NCBI GenBank assembly: GCA_964489055.1
Contig: CAZAXF010000003.1
Location: 1 to 64,000, forward strand
DNA from: 66-474 sp964489055
GTDB lineage: Bacteria; Pseudomonadota; Gammaproteobacteria; Xanthomonadales; Rhodanobacteraceae
DNA length: 64,000 bases
Reading direction: 5' to 3'
Of the stretch, positions 17,310 to 25,319 are shown piece after piece. The first letter of the stretch is position 1; every line of letters starts with the position of its first letter. The notes beneath the pieces were generated by a model. That model had not been told where the DNA came from. It was given only the letters and a program-made list of their open reading frames with translations, and ran no database searches. The position numbers and the translations under genes are program-made.

Positions 17310-18979
17310 TGCGTTGCAAGCCTGCGGGCGCGCACCCGTTCCCGGAAAGATGAATCATGCCGCGGTGGAGCGCTGCACCCAGAATCGCCCGACGCGTAGG
17401 GCGGACATTGTCCGCCGGCGTGTGCCGCGACGGGCAGTGCCCGTCCTACCCGTGCCGCGGCGGGCGGTGTCCGCCCTGACGGCTCCGCGGCGGCTTCCAG
17501 CCAGCCGCCGGTGAATCCGGCGCGTTCGAGGCCACGGCGGATATACGGGTTCTTCTTCATCACCTTCCACACGAAACCCGAGCGGTAGTTCTCGATCATC
17601 AGCAGGATCGGCCCCTGGTCGATGCCCAGGTATTCGTTGTCGAACCAGCCTTCACCGGGCACCACCCGGCCCGTACGCACCTTGGCGTTCTCGAGGCGGA
17701 AGGTGGGGTTGAATGCGTCCTTGAAGCCGTATTCCGAGTACAGCCATTTCCCGTAGCGCTGGTACATCACCTGGATCGTGGGCAGCACCAGTTCCGGTGC
17801 GAACACGATCGATGCGATCGACGCGGTCGGCGCGATGGTGCCGTCGTCGACGATGTGCCCGACGTCGGCACCGCGCGCGAGGTATCCGTGGAACTTCACC
17901 TGCGTTCCGTCGCCGCGCGTGAACGTGAAGTTGCCAGGGCCGTTGCAGGCCGTGAGGCCCCAGATGTCCTTGCCGTAACCGGTGAAACGCCCGCCGCCTG
18001 ACACCGCGTAGGCGTGCTGGCCGACCACCGAGCGGCGGCTGTTCTCGAAGTAGTCGAGATCATGCGCGCGCATGAAGGCGTCCTGGATGCCGCGGAAATC
18101 GATCCACGCCTCGCTGTACTGGTGTCCGAACAGCGGCGCGAAACCGATGTGCGGCAGCCCGCCCATGAAGCTGCCCCAGGTCAGGTGGTAGGTCGATGTC
18201 CACGCCTCCCACGCGTCGGGTTGCACCGGGTGGGTGGGCGAGCCGAGCGCGAGGATGTACAGGATCATCGCCTCGTCGTAGCCCTTCCAGTCGTGCGGGA
18301 TGAACTTTCCGCCCGGCGTCCAGCCCATGCTGATCAATGGTGCGCGCACCTGGGCCCAGTTCCAGTCCACGTTGCGGTAGAGCTCGTCCGCAAGCCGGCG
18401 GATTTCGCGTTCTTCGGGATTGTCGCGATCGAAATAGGACTGGTCGAACAGCACGCCGGCCATCAGCAGCGTGGTGTCGATGGTCGAGACTTCGTCGCGG
18501 CGGCTCCAGCGCTTGCCGCTTTGCATGTCCAGGAAGTGGTAGAAGAATCCGTGGTAGCCGGCGTCGTCGTCCTCGTCGGTGCCCTGCGGCGCGTTGGCGA
18601 AAAAGCGCAGCGTGGTCAGCACGCGCTGGCGCGCCTGTTCGCGGGTGATCCAGCCGCGCTCGACGCCGATCGGGTAGGCCGTCAGCGCGAAGCCCACCGC
18701 CGCGATGCTGGAAAACGGCGTCTTGCCCATCGGCCAGTGGTCGGGCACCAGGCCGTTTTCCGGGTTGGCCGTCTGCCAGAAGAAATTGAAGGTACGGTGT
18801 TCGAGCTGATCGAGCGACAGCGTCGCCGGCGCAACCTGCGTGGACAGCGCCGGCTGTGTGCGTTGCGCAGCGGCCTGCAGCGGGGATGCCAGCACCAGCA
18901 GGCCCAGCAGGATCCCGGTGCCGGCCTTGCGCGCGAATCCAGCCAGGGTGCCTGAAAACTTTCCCGCCCATCCGCTCAT
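17306..18979 (-). CDS. Exported GH144-type (glucoamylase-like, PF10091) glucanase
   Basis: A 557-residue protein with an N-terminal signal peptide (about residues 1-38, ending QAAAQ), then a PF10091 (alpha/alpha)6-barrel domain to about residue 497. Recognisable blocks are TFNFFWQT, HGFFYHFLDMQSGKR, VSTIDTTLLMAG, PLFGHQYSEAWIDFRGIQDA, YFENSRRS and WGLTACNGPG. PF10091 corresponds to GH144, whose characterised members are endo-beta-1,2-glucanases; other linkages cannot be excluded. The last 60 residues (GRTPPAAARVGRALPVAAH onward) do not look like the family. They are read through a palindromic repeat, ending exactly on the start codon of the binding-protein gene. It heads the ABC importer operon. 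Confidence 0.85.
   Translation of the reverse strand: MSGWAGKFSGTLAGFARKAGTGILLGLLVLASPLQAAAQRTQPALSTQVAPATLSLDQLEHRTFNFFWQTANPENGLVPDHWPMGKTPFSSIAAVGFALTAYPIGVERGWITREQARQRVLTTLRFFANAPQGTDEDDDAGYHGFFYHFLDMQSGKRWSRRDEVSTIDTTLLMAGVLFDQSYFDRDNPEEREIRRLADELYRNVDWNWAQVRAPLISMGWTPGGKFIPHDWKGYDEAMILYILALGSPTHPVQPDAWEAWTSTYHLTWGSFMGGLPHIGFAPLFGHQYSEAWIDFRGIQDAFMRAHDLDYFENSRRSVVGQHAYAVSGGGRFTGYGKDIWGLTACNGPGNFTFTRGDGTQVKFHGYLARGADVGHIVDDGTIAPTASIASIVFAPELVLPTIQVMYQRYGKWLYSEYGFKDAFNPTFRLENAKVRTGRVVPGEGWFDNEYLGIDQGPILLMIENYRSGFVWKVMKKNPYIRRGLERAGFTGGWLEAAAEPSGRTPPAAARVGRALPVAAHAGGQCPPYASGDSGCSAPPRHDSSFRERVRARRLATQ
17395..17480. repeat. GGGCGGACA/TGTCCGCC palindromic repeat inside the GH144 3' end
   Basis: Three nested palindromes: GGCGGACATTGTCCGCC (about 17400-17416), GGGCAGTGCCC (about 17431-17441) and GGGCGGTGTCCGCCC (about 17462-17476). 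This is a common REP-like unit of high-GC proteobacteria. Here it is translated as roughly residues 501-529 of the GH144 protein. Confidence 0.8.
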
Positions 18980-19196
18980 GGCCGTTGCCCCGCGATTGGG
19001 TACTTGCCGGAGGTCCGTTGCCGGGTGCGTTCGTGGAAGGCCGTCGTGATTTGATCCGGTGTGGACACGCAGTATCCCTCGTGGTGGACGTTTTGCTGGA
19101 CGAAATGGTTGTCTTGCCTGGTGGGTTGGTCGACGAGCACGTGGTCGATTGTGCCCGAAGTCGGCCGGTGCCCCGCCAAGGCGCGCGATTTCCGCA

Positions 19197-19900
19197 TTAC
19201 GTCAGGGAGCCTTGGAGCGGAGCCGCGCGCGGAGCGTGCGGGCAGCCGTTGGACCGGCTCCGGTGCCACCCCGGAAACGAAGCCTGACACGGGTCGTCCC
19301 ACACCGCCGCGCAACTGCGCGCGATGGATTGTTCGTGGGTGGACATGGCATCCGCGCAGGCGGCGATCGCGCGCTGCACGTCGTCCATCAGGTGTTTCAG
19401 TTCGGCATCGGAAAGCTGGTCCACCGCCGAGTGCCAGGCGCGCGGCAGGATGCGCTGGCCGATCATCACTTCCACCCAGCTCGTGAGCGCGAACAATTCC
19501 TCGGCATTGCGGTAGAAGCGCCCGCTGTCGCGGAACAGGCGGATGTTCTCGGCCAGCTCGTCGGGGATGTCCATCGTGCGGCAATGATTCCAGAGCGGCG
19601 TGTCGTCGCGTTCGGTGGCGACATAGTGCAGGATGATGAAGTCGCGGATGCGCTCGATCTCGAACGCCGTCTGCGCGTTGTAGCGGTCGATCACCGCGGG
19701 GTTGAACTCGCGGTCGGGGAACAGGTTCACCAGCCGCGCGATGCCCGACTGGATCAGGTAGATGTTGGTCGATTTCAGCGGCTCCAGGAAGCCGGCCGCG
19801 AAGCCCGGCGCGACCACGTTGCGGTCCCGGATCTTCCGGCGCTGGACGGGCACGAAACGCAGCATGCGCGGTTCGCCGATCGCCGGTGCGTCCAGGCACT
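19197..19900 (-). pseudogene. 3' remnant of a flavin-dependent tryptophan halogenase-family gene
   Basis: The frame reads the C-terminal third of a tryptophan-halogenase-family protein: LDAPAIGEPRMLRF, then RNVVAPGFAAGFLEPLKST (the conserved FLEPLxST motif), NIYLIQSGIARLVNLFP, and FAL-TSWVEVMIGQRILP. The N-terminal FAD-binding GxGxxG and WxWxIP motifs are missing. Instead, the 5' side runs into the DNA-binding segment of a lacI gene. The last 30 residues are low-complexity and also look degenerate. Intact members of this family are frequent in TonB-receptor glycan loci of Xanthomonadales and Caulobacterales, where their role is unsettled. Loss of the flavin domain means no halogenase activity. 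Confidence 0.8.
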
Positions 19901-20028
19901 CGAGCAGGCGCGCGGCGGCGCGCTCGATGCGCGCGCGAACCGGGGGTGACGCGGCTGCTGCCGTTCAGTGTGCGCGACACGATAGCCACTGAAACCCTTG
20001 CCTCCCGGGCGACGTCTTTGATCGTCAC
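19890..20028 (-). pseudogene. 5' remnant of a lacI-family regulator gene
   Basis: From a GTG at 20028 (AAGGAG 11 bases upstream) the frame encodes the LacI helix-turn-helix TIKDVAREARVSVAIVSRTL followed by NGSSRVTPGS. A shift of frame then leads into RARIERAAARL, the next LacI helix, and the sequence passes into halogenase coding sequence. The effector-binding domain (about 280 residues) is absent. The surviving part is close to the intact regulator at 25320-26366 (TIRDVAREARVSVATVSRAL), and both share the same upstream promoter/operator layout. The simplest reading is a deletion that joined the start of lacI to the end of the halogenase gene. Confidence 0.8.
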
Positions 20029-20095
20029 GACTGTGGGCGCTCCTTGCCGTTGTCCCCGACCGGGGCGCCCATCCCGGACGCGGTGGAGCAGGGCG

Positions 20096-20124
20096 AATGT
20101 AAACGTTTTCATATCGGAATGCAA
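20096..20124 (-). promoter_or_regulatory. Promoter with LacI operator ahead of the decayed lacI
   Basis: On the minus strand: -35 TTGCAT (20124-20119), 17-base spacer, -10 TACATT (20101-20096). The operator TGTAAACGTTTTCA at 20098-20111 overlaps the spacer and -10 box, an arrangement suited to repression. It lies 70 bases before the GTG of the lacI remnant. Since that gene is dead, the promoter may now serve the halogenase remnant and the GH144-importer operon downstream (inference). Confidence 0.7.
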
Positions 20125-20183
20125 AACCGATGTTGTCTACGCCCGGTCGCCCCCGGGACTCACGACGGACACGGCTCGCCGGA

Positions 20184-22004
20184 TCAGCCGGCGAAGAAGG
20201 CCTCGAACTTCGCGATGGTGGTGAACGTCGCCGCGCCGCCGGGCTTGCCGACGATGCGTACCCCGTCGCCCCGCGTCGGCGCGAAGTCGAGCACGTAGCG
20301 CCGGTTGGGGCCGGCGCTGCGGTCACGGGGGTAGGGCGGGCTGACGTGCAGCCGTCGCACATCGAACCAGCGGCCATCGCGGCGGACCTGGACCTTCAGG
20401 GTGTCGAACCAGCCGCCGTCCGCGAACGTTTCGCCGCTGGTGTAGACGACCCGGTCGAGGTGATACATGCACGTCCAGGTCACGCCCCAGAAGTCCGCGG
20501 GTTTGTCGGCCTCGCAGTCGAAGCTGCTCTCGACGGCGCCGGCGCGGCCGTAGCGAGCGCACTTCTCGATCGCGACCGCGCCTGTGCCGTGGGCCGCGAG
20601 GTCCAGGTCGGGGTCGGGCCTGTTGTGCGGCTCCGTGGGCGTGAACGGCTCGACCCGCAGCCGGCGCAGCCCGAAGTTGTAGTTCGGCTTGCCGCAGGCG
20701 AAGTTCCAGCGCTTCCAGGTGCTGGTCTGCACCCACATGCTGCGGCCGTCCGCACTGATGTATTTGGAAGGAATCGTGGTGGGATAACCGCCGACGCGCA
20801 GGCCGGGGCAGTCGCAGGCGGGCTCGTCGCACGGCCCGTAGAACGGCGTCGCGCCGAAGTCCTTGTGCAGGAACAGCCGCCACGGGCCCCAAGGCGTGGG
20901 CGCCTCGTAGAACTCGAAGGTGTACCAGGTCCACGACGTGTAGAGGTAGCGTTTCAGCGGCGCGTTGTAGACCACGCCGCCCTGGGAGATCACCGACACG
21001 TTGCTGGCCTTCTGGTCGCCCGGCCGGCCGCCGCAGCGCAGTTTCGGATATACGGTGCGCGCATCGTGCAGCACCGGCCTGCGCGCGGCGATGTCAGGCG
21101 TCCAGCGCGGTACACCGTCCGCGTCCATGCCCGCGAAGAAGTGCCAGGCATCGCGCTGCTGGATGCGGTCCTTCGGCACCCGCGCGAGGTACAGGTCGGT
21201 GGTGGACGGCAACGCCGGGTCGGTCGGATCGCGCCAGTTGTAGTCGATGCCGTAGGCATACACGTAGCGCGAATCCTCGGGGCCCAGCACGCGGGCGTGT
21301 TCGCCGCTGCGGCCGAAATCGAGGAAGAACACCGTGGTGAAGACGTGGTCGGTGAACATCGGCGCGTCCGTCTCATGCCAGGTCCTGCCGTAGTCATCCG
21401 AGCGCACGATGGTGGCCGAGGGCGCGTCGTTGAAGCATTCGGGACAGGGCGCGGTGTGCAGCGCCTGGATGGCGAGATACAGCTCGTCGCGGCCGTCGCC
21501 ATTGCCGTCGACGGCCAGCATCCCGGTGGGCTTGCGGTTGTAGTGTTTCGGGTCGGCCCAGATGCGGCCGAGCTTTTCGCCGGCGGCGACGCGCTCGCCG
21601 GTGATGCCGGTTTCCGGTGTCCCCGACAGGCGGCTGACGCAGATGTCGTGCGAGGGTGCGGGGCCGAAGCCGCGGCCGTCGCCATTGGCGGCGTAGACGT
21701 GGTCGTCGTCGGCCCAGCACGAGGGCCAGAGGTCGCCGTCACTGGCGGTGGTGACCGAATAGCAGTATTCGACCCATGCGGTGGCAAAGAAACGGCTGTC
21801 GGGATCGACCACGCCGGCGATGCCGGCGGCGCCGGCCCGCGTGTCCGCGCCCATTGCGACGGCCGCGGCGATGGCGTGCGCGAGCCGCTGCGGCAGGCCG
21901 GCGCCCACCACGGCCGCGGCCGCCAGGCCGGAGGCCCGAAGGAACGCGCGGCGGCCGGGGCTCCCCGGCACCGCGGCGGATGGATCGGTATTGTGTCGGG
22001 CCAT
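20184..22004 (-). CDS. Tat-exported DUF4185-like beta-propeller protein
   Basis: A 606-residue protein with a twin-arginine signal (GRRAFLRASGLAAAAVVGAG, about residues 17-36). The body has features of the sialidase-like DUF4185 propeller: WADDDHVYAANGDGRGFG, ATIVRSDDYGRTW (an Asp-box-like repeat), YLYTSWTWYTFEFYEAPTPWGPW and YISADGRSMWVQTSTW. The last 130 residues end in VRIVGKPGGAATFTTIAKFEAF, reminiscent of an F5/8-type (discoidin) carbohydrate-binding module. Two Cys-rich spots (PCPECF; CDEPACDCPG) suggest disulfides or a metal site; Tat export suggests folding before transport. It follows the TonB receptor, so a glycan-binding or hydrolytic role is plausible but unproven. Confidence 0.7.
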   Translation of the reverse strand: MARHNTDPSAAVPGSPGRRAFLRASGLAAAAVVGAGLPQRLAHAIAAAVAMGADTRAGAAGIAGVVDPDSRFFATAWVEYCYSVTTASDGDLWPSCWADDDHVYAANGDGRGFGPAPSHDICVSRLSGTPETGITGERVAAGEKLGRIWADPKHYNRKPTGMLAVDGNGDGRDELYLAIQALHTAPCPECFNDAPSATIVRSDDYGRTWHETDAPMFTDHVFTTVFFLDFGRSGEHARVLGPEDSRYVYAYGIDYNWRDPTDPALPSTTDLYLARVPKDRIQQRDAWHFFAGMDADGVPRWTPDIAARRPVLHDARTVYPKLRCGGRPGDQKASNVSVISQGGVVYNAPLKRYLYTSWTWYTFEFYEAPTPWGPWRLFLHKDFGATPFYGPCDEPACDCPGLRVGGYPTTIPSKYISADGRSMWVQTSTWKRWNFACGKPNYNFGLRRLRVEPFTPTEPHNRPDPDLDLAAHGTGAVAIEKCARYGRAGAVESSFDCEADKPADFWGVTWTCMYHLDRVVYTSGETFADGGWFDTLKVQVRRDGRWFDVRRLHVSPPYPRDRSAGPNRRYVLDFAPTRGDGVRIVGKPGGAATFTTIAKFEAFFAG

Positions 22005-22068
22005 GCGCGGTCTCCTGGCCGGATGCGAGCTGGCCGCGGGCGCCCGGCCGGTGAGGCCCGCGGTCCCA

Positions 22069-22225
22069 TCAGTTGCCGGTGCGCGTTTCCAGCATCGCTA
22101 CCGCCGTCAAGGTTTTGCCTTCGACGGATGCCAGGAACGCGCCGCCGCCGGTCGAGACGAGGGGGGACCCGGTCGGCGACGCGGTACTTGTCGAGCGCCG
22201 CGACGGTATCGCCGTCACCGGTGAT
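22069..22225 (-). pseudogene. 3' fragment of a phosphoglycerate kinase gene
   Basis: The minus strand reads ITGDGDTVAALDKYRVADRV, then after a one-base frame change in a run of C reads LVSTGGGAFLASVEGKTL followed by TAVAMLETRTGN and a stop. This matches the end of the intact PGK in this window (IAGGGDTLAAIDKYGITDEV, then ISTGGGAFLEFLEGKTLPAV), but with many differences. It is a divergent, frameshifted piece of about 52 codons, sitting between the TonB receptor and the DUF4185-like gene. It has no start and cannot be functional. Confidence 0.85.
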
Positions 22226-22237
22226 CTAAGGTGCGAC

Positions 22238-25200
22238 TCAGAACCGCACGCCCATCTCGAATTTGAGTGTGCGGGGCACGTAGGTGATGTTGCCGATCGT
22301 GTTGTAGGTTACGACGGTTGTGCCCGGCCCACCGGTGGTCACGACCCGGTAGCCGTTGAAGTTCCTGAAGTTGAACGCGTTCAAGAGGTCGAGGCGGGCG
22401 TACAGCGTGGTGCCGTGGCCCAGCTGGAAGTTCTTGGTGACCTGGAAGTCCACGTCCCGGTATCCCCAGATCTTGCCGCCGACTATGAACCTGCCGCCGC
22501 TCGATGGGGTGATTCCCTCCGCCACGCAATGGCCGCCGTTGGCGAAGGTAACGGACTGGCCGCCACCCTGCCTTACGAAAGCCGAGTTCGGCCCGTAGCA
22601 GGAGATGCCGTTCCAGGGTGTCGGTGTGGCCAAGGTCAGCTTGGCGCCGAATACCAGCCCCCACGGCCCGGCCAGCGAACCCGTGGCCACGATGCGGTGC
22701 TTGGGCGCCGCGTTGGAGAGGATAAACGGGTAATCCTGGACGGTCGGATAGTCGAAGGAGTAGTGCTCGTTGATGTCGCGGTTCTGCTTGGCGTCGGTGA
22801 AGGTATAGGCGATGGTCGCGCCCCAGCCGGATTCCTTCGTGAACGGCTTGCTCGCCGAAAACAGGAACTCCGTGCTGCGGACCTCGATGCCGTTGTTGCC
22901 GAGGATCAGGCCGCCGAAACCGGGAATGCTCTGGCCGAATTGATTGCCGTTCGGGCCAAAGAATGAACCGTCCGGATAGCGTCCGCCCAAGGTGAAGGCG
23001 AAGCCGCGGTGATAGAGCGTACGCACGACGGTGGCATCGGTCTGCCAGGCGCCGATGCGGTTGCGCATGCCGAGGCTGAACTTGTCGGTGTACGGCGGCT
23101 TGAGGTTGTTGTTGAGCATGTCGACCTCACCGCCATTCGTCGCCTGTACCAGCGCCTGCAGGTTCGCGAGCCCATTCAGGTAATCAGGATTCCACGCGAA
23201 ACAGGGGGTCGAATCGTTGAAGCATTTGCCGGTCGCCGGATCCTGGAAATAGACCGTGAACTGCGGCAGCGCCGACTTGGTGGTCTCGAGCTGCATGTAG
23301 TTGTACAGGTTGCGGTCGTAGGCACGCCCCGCGCCGCCGTGGATTACATGTGCCTGGTCACCATCGATGTCGTAGGAGAAGCCGAGGCGTGGTTGCCATT
23401 CGCCCTTGTAGCCGTGGCGGTTGTGGCCGGTGCTGATGTAATCGTTGATGTTGATGCCGCCCATCGCCAATGCCTGGGCAAAGGTTTCGCCGGGTGCGGC
23501 GCTTGGCCGGTTGTACGGACTGTTGAGGGCGGCGATCACGTTCGCCGGCGTCACAAAATCGGTATACGAAGGGTCGTCCTCGTAATCCCAGCGTACGCCC
23601 AGGTTCAGCAGCAATTTGTCGGTGACTTGCCAATCATCCTGGATATAGGCGCCGTACTGCTTGTCCTTGGTGACCACGGTCGGGGTGAGGCCGAGGCCGG
23701 CCACGGGTTTGGTGAAGAATGCCTTCCAGGGTGTGTCCTCGGCTCCCGACGCCGTAACGTTGTAGCTGAACTGCGGGTTCACGTCGGCTGCATCGGCCGC
23801 CGTGAGGGTCAGGTCACGGTAGTCGAAACCCACCTTGATGACGTGGTGGCCGTGCCAGTCGATGGTGTCGAACGTGAGGTCGTCCTTGAACGTCCAGCCT
23901 TCCTGCCCCTTGTTCTGAGCGGCCAATGGCGTGGCCGGCCCCGTGCGGATGATGACGGGTCGCCGCGGCCTGCCGCCCCACGTGTAGACCGAGCCATTGC
24001 CGAATGCCAGCGGCGTCGGATGGAAGAACGAGTACTGGTGCTCGATGTTCACCTCGTTGAACCAGCGATCGGCACTGTGATCCCACGTGAGCTTGTAGCG
24101 CTTGTCGGTATTGTTGTTGTCGACGCCGGCAGAGGCCGCGGTGACGCCGCCCACGTCCTTGCGCGAATGCTCGTTGCGCACGCTCGCGGTCAGTATGAGC
24201 GTATCCCGGTCGGTCGGTTCCCAATCCAGTTTGCCGAAATACAGGTCCTCGTTGAACGGAAGATTCGCGGGACCCAGTTGCGCGGCGACGTCGGCCGGGA
24301 GGTATTGGGCACCATCGGCGGAATTGGAGTTGGGCGTGACGGTGATCGGCGTGTTGAACCGCTTGCCGGCATAGGTCACGAAGAAGTGCATCCGATTTTT
24401 GATGATCGGACCGCCCAGCGCGAAGCCGAACTCACGCTCATAAGAGGGGATTTTCTTGCCGGAATTGTTCTCCGCCGGCGTGCGTGCCCGGAATTTGCTG
24501 CTGGTATATCGGTCGAAAACCTCGCCATGGAATTCGTTGGTGCCGGACTTGGTGACGGCAGTGATCGCAGCGCTCCCGAGCTGCGAGTACTCGGCCTTGT
24601 AGCTGGCAGTGATCACGCGGTATTGGCCGATCGCCAGTTCCGGGAACGGGTTGCCCTGGCTGGCGTGCTGGCCGGCAATCGCGCCGCCCATCACGTAGCT
24701 CTTCCGACTGACGCCGTCGATGTAGACGTTGATCTGACTGTCGTTGAGGGCACCTGCGCGCAGTGAAGTAGTGCCGTTGGGCGCAACGCTGAACTGCATA
24801 CCGGGAACGATGTCCGCGAATTCCAGGAAGTTGCGCGAGACCTGCGGGATGGTCTGGATCTGGTGTTGCGAAACCGTCTGGCCGACCTGCGAAGTATCCA
24901 CGTGCAGCAGCGGCGTGGCCACCACGTGGATGGTCTGCAGCGTTTCCGGGGCCGCCGGGGCGGGCGCGGCGGCTTCCCTGGAAAGATTCAGGGTCGAGGT
25001 CGAGGCCACCGACAAGGTCACCGTCTGGGCGGTGCCGGGGCCGGCGTCCACGCGATAAGTGCCGGGCGGCAGTCCCACCAGCACGTAGCTGCCCGCCGAG
25101 GACGCCTTGGTGACGCGCACCGCGCCGGTGGCGACGTTGCGTGCGGTCACGGTGGCGTTCGGAGGGGCCGTGCCGCGCAGGTTGGCGTTGGCCGACTGGG

Positions 25201-25294
25201 CGAAGGATACCGACGGTCCTCCCAGCGACGCGGCGATGCCGCTCGTGATCAGCGCTGCCAGCAGTTTTTTCCGCAACTTGATTGGGTGTTTCAT
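22238..25294 (-). CDS. TonB-dependent receptor (Oar-like, carbohydrate locus)
   Basis: A 1018-residue outer-membrane receptor. It has a signal peptide (to about residue 33, SVSFAQS), an N-terminal carboxypeptidase-regulatory-like beta-sandwich (about 37-110, with VLVGLPPGTYRVDAGPG), and a TonB-box-like LQTIHVVATP at about 120. The plug domain (about 140-260) has VYIDGVSRKSYVMGG, and a large barrel ends in EMGVRF. Such receptors import or capture oligosaccharides across the outer membrane. The ATG at 25294 has a strong AGGAGGGG site 6 bases upstream. The lacI gene ends 25 bases upstream, so both come from one operator-controlled promoter. No SusD partner is present, as expected outside Bacteroidetes. 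Confidence 0.93.
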   Translation of the reverse strand: MKHPIKLRKKLLAALITSGIAASLGGPSVSFAQSANANLRGTAPPNATVTARNVATGAVRVTKASSAGSYVLVGLPPGTYRVDAGPGTAQTVTLSVASTSTLNLSREAAAPAPAAPETLQTIHVVATPLLHVDTSQVGQTVSQHQIQTIPQVSRNFLEFADIVPGMQFSVAPNGTTSLRAGALNDSQINVYIDGVSRKSYVMGGAIAGQHASQGNPFPELAIGQYRVITASYKAEYSQLGSAAITAVTKSGTNEFHGEVFDRYTSSKFRARTPAENNSGKKIPSYEREFGFALGGPIIKNRMHFFVTYAGKRFNTPITVTPNSNSADGAQYLPADVAAQLGPANLPFNEDLYFGKLDWEPTDRDTLILTASVRNEHSRKDVGGVTAASAGVDNNNTDKRYKLTWDHSADRWFNEVNIEHQYSFFHPTPLAFGNGSVYTWGGRPRRPVIIRTGPATPLAAQNKGQEGWTFKDDLTFDTIDWHGHHVIKVGFDYRDLTLTAADAADVNPQFSYNVTASGAEDTPWKAFFTKPVAGLGLTPTVVTKDKQYGAYIQDDWQVTDKLLLNLGVRWDYEDDPSYTDFVTPANVIAALNSPYNRPSAAPGETFAQALAMGGININDYISTGHNRHGYKGEWQPRLGFSYDIDGDQAHVIHGGAGRAYDRNLYNYMQLETTKSALPQFTVYFQDPATGKCFNDSTPCFAWNPDYLNGLANLQALVQATNGGEVDMLNNNLKPPYTDKFSLGMRNRIGAWQTDATVVRTLYHRGFAFTLGGRYPDGSFFGPNGNQFGQSIPGFGGLILGNNGIEVRSTEFLFSASKPFTKESGWGATIAYTFTDAKQNRDINEHYSFDYPTVQDYPFILSNAAPKHRIVATGSLAGPWGLVFGAKLTLATPTPWNGISCYGPNSAFVRQGGGQSVTFANGGHCVAEGITPSSGGRFIVGGKIWGYRDVDFQVTKNFQLGHGTTLYARLDLLNAFNFRNFNGYRVVTTGGPGTTVVTYNTIGNITYVPRTLKFEMGVRF

Positions 25295-25319
25295 GTCCCC
25301 TCCTGCACACTTGGGGTTG

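Noticed and set aside
19197..19865. Functional tryptophan halogenase
   Set aside because: The FAD-binding and catalytic Lys regions are absent and the 5' end is fused to lacI sequence; only the C-terminal third remains.
22238..25294. SusC/SusD-type Bacteroidetes polysaccharide locus
   Set aside because: There is a TonB receptor with a carboxypeptidase-regulatory-like domain but no SusD lipoprotein, and the rest of the window is clearly gammaproteobacterial.
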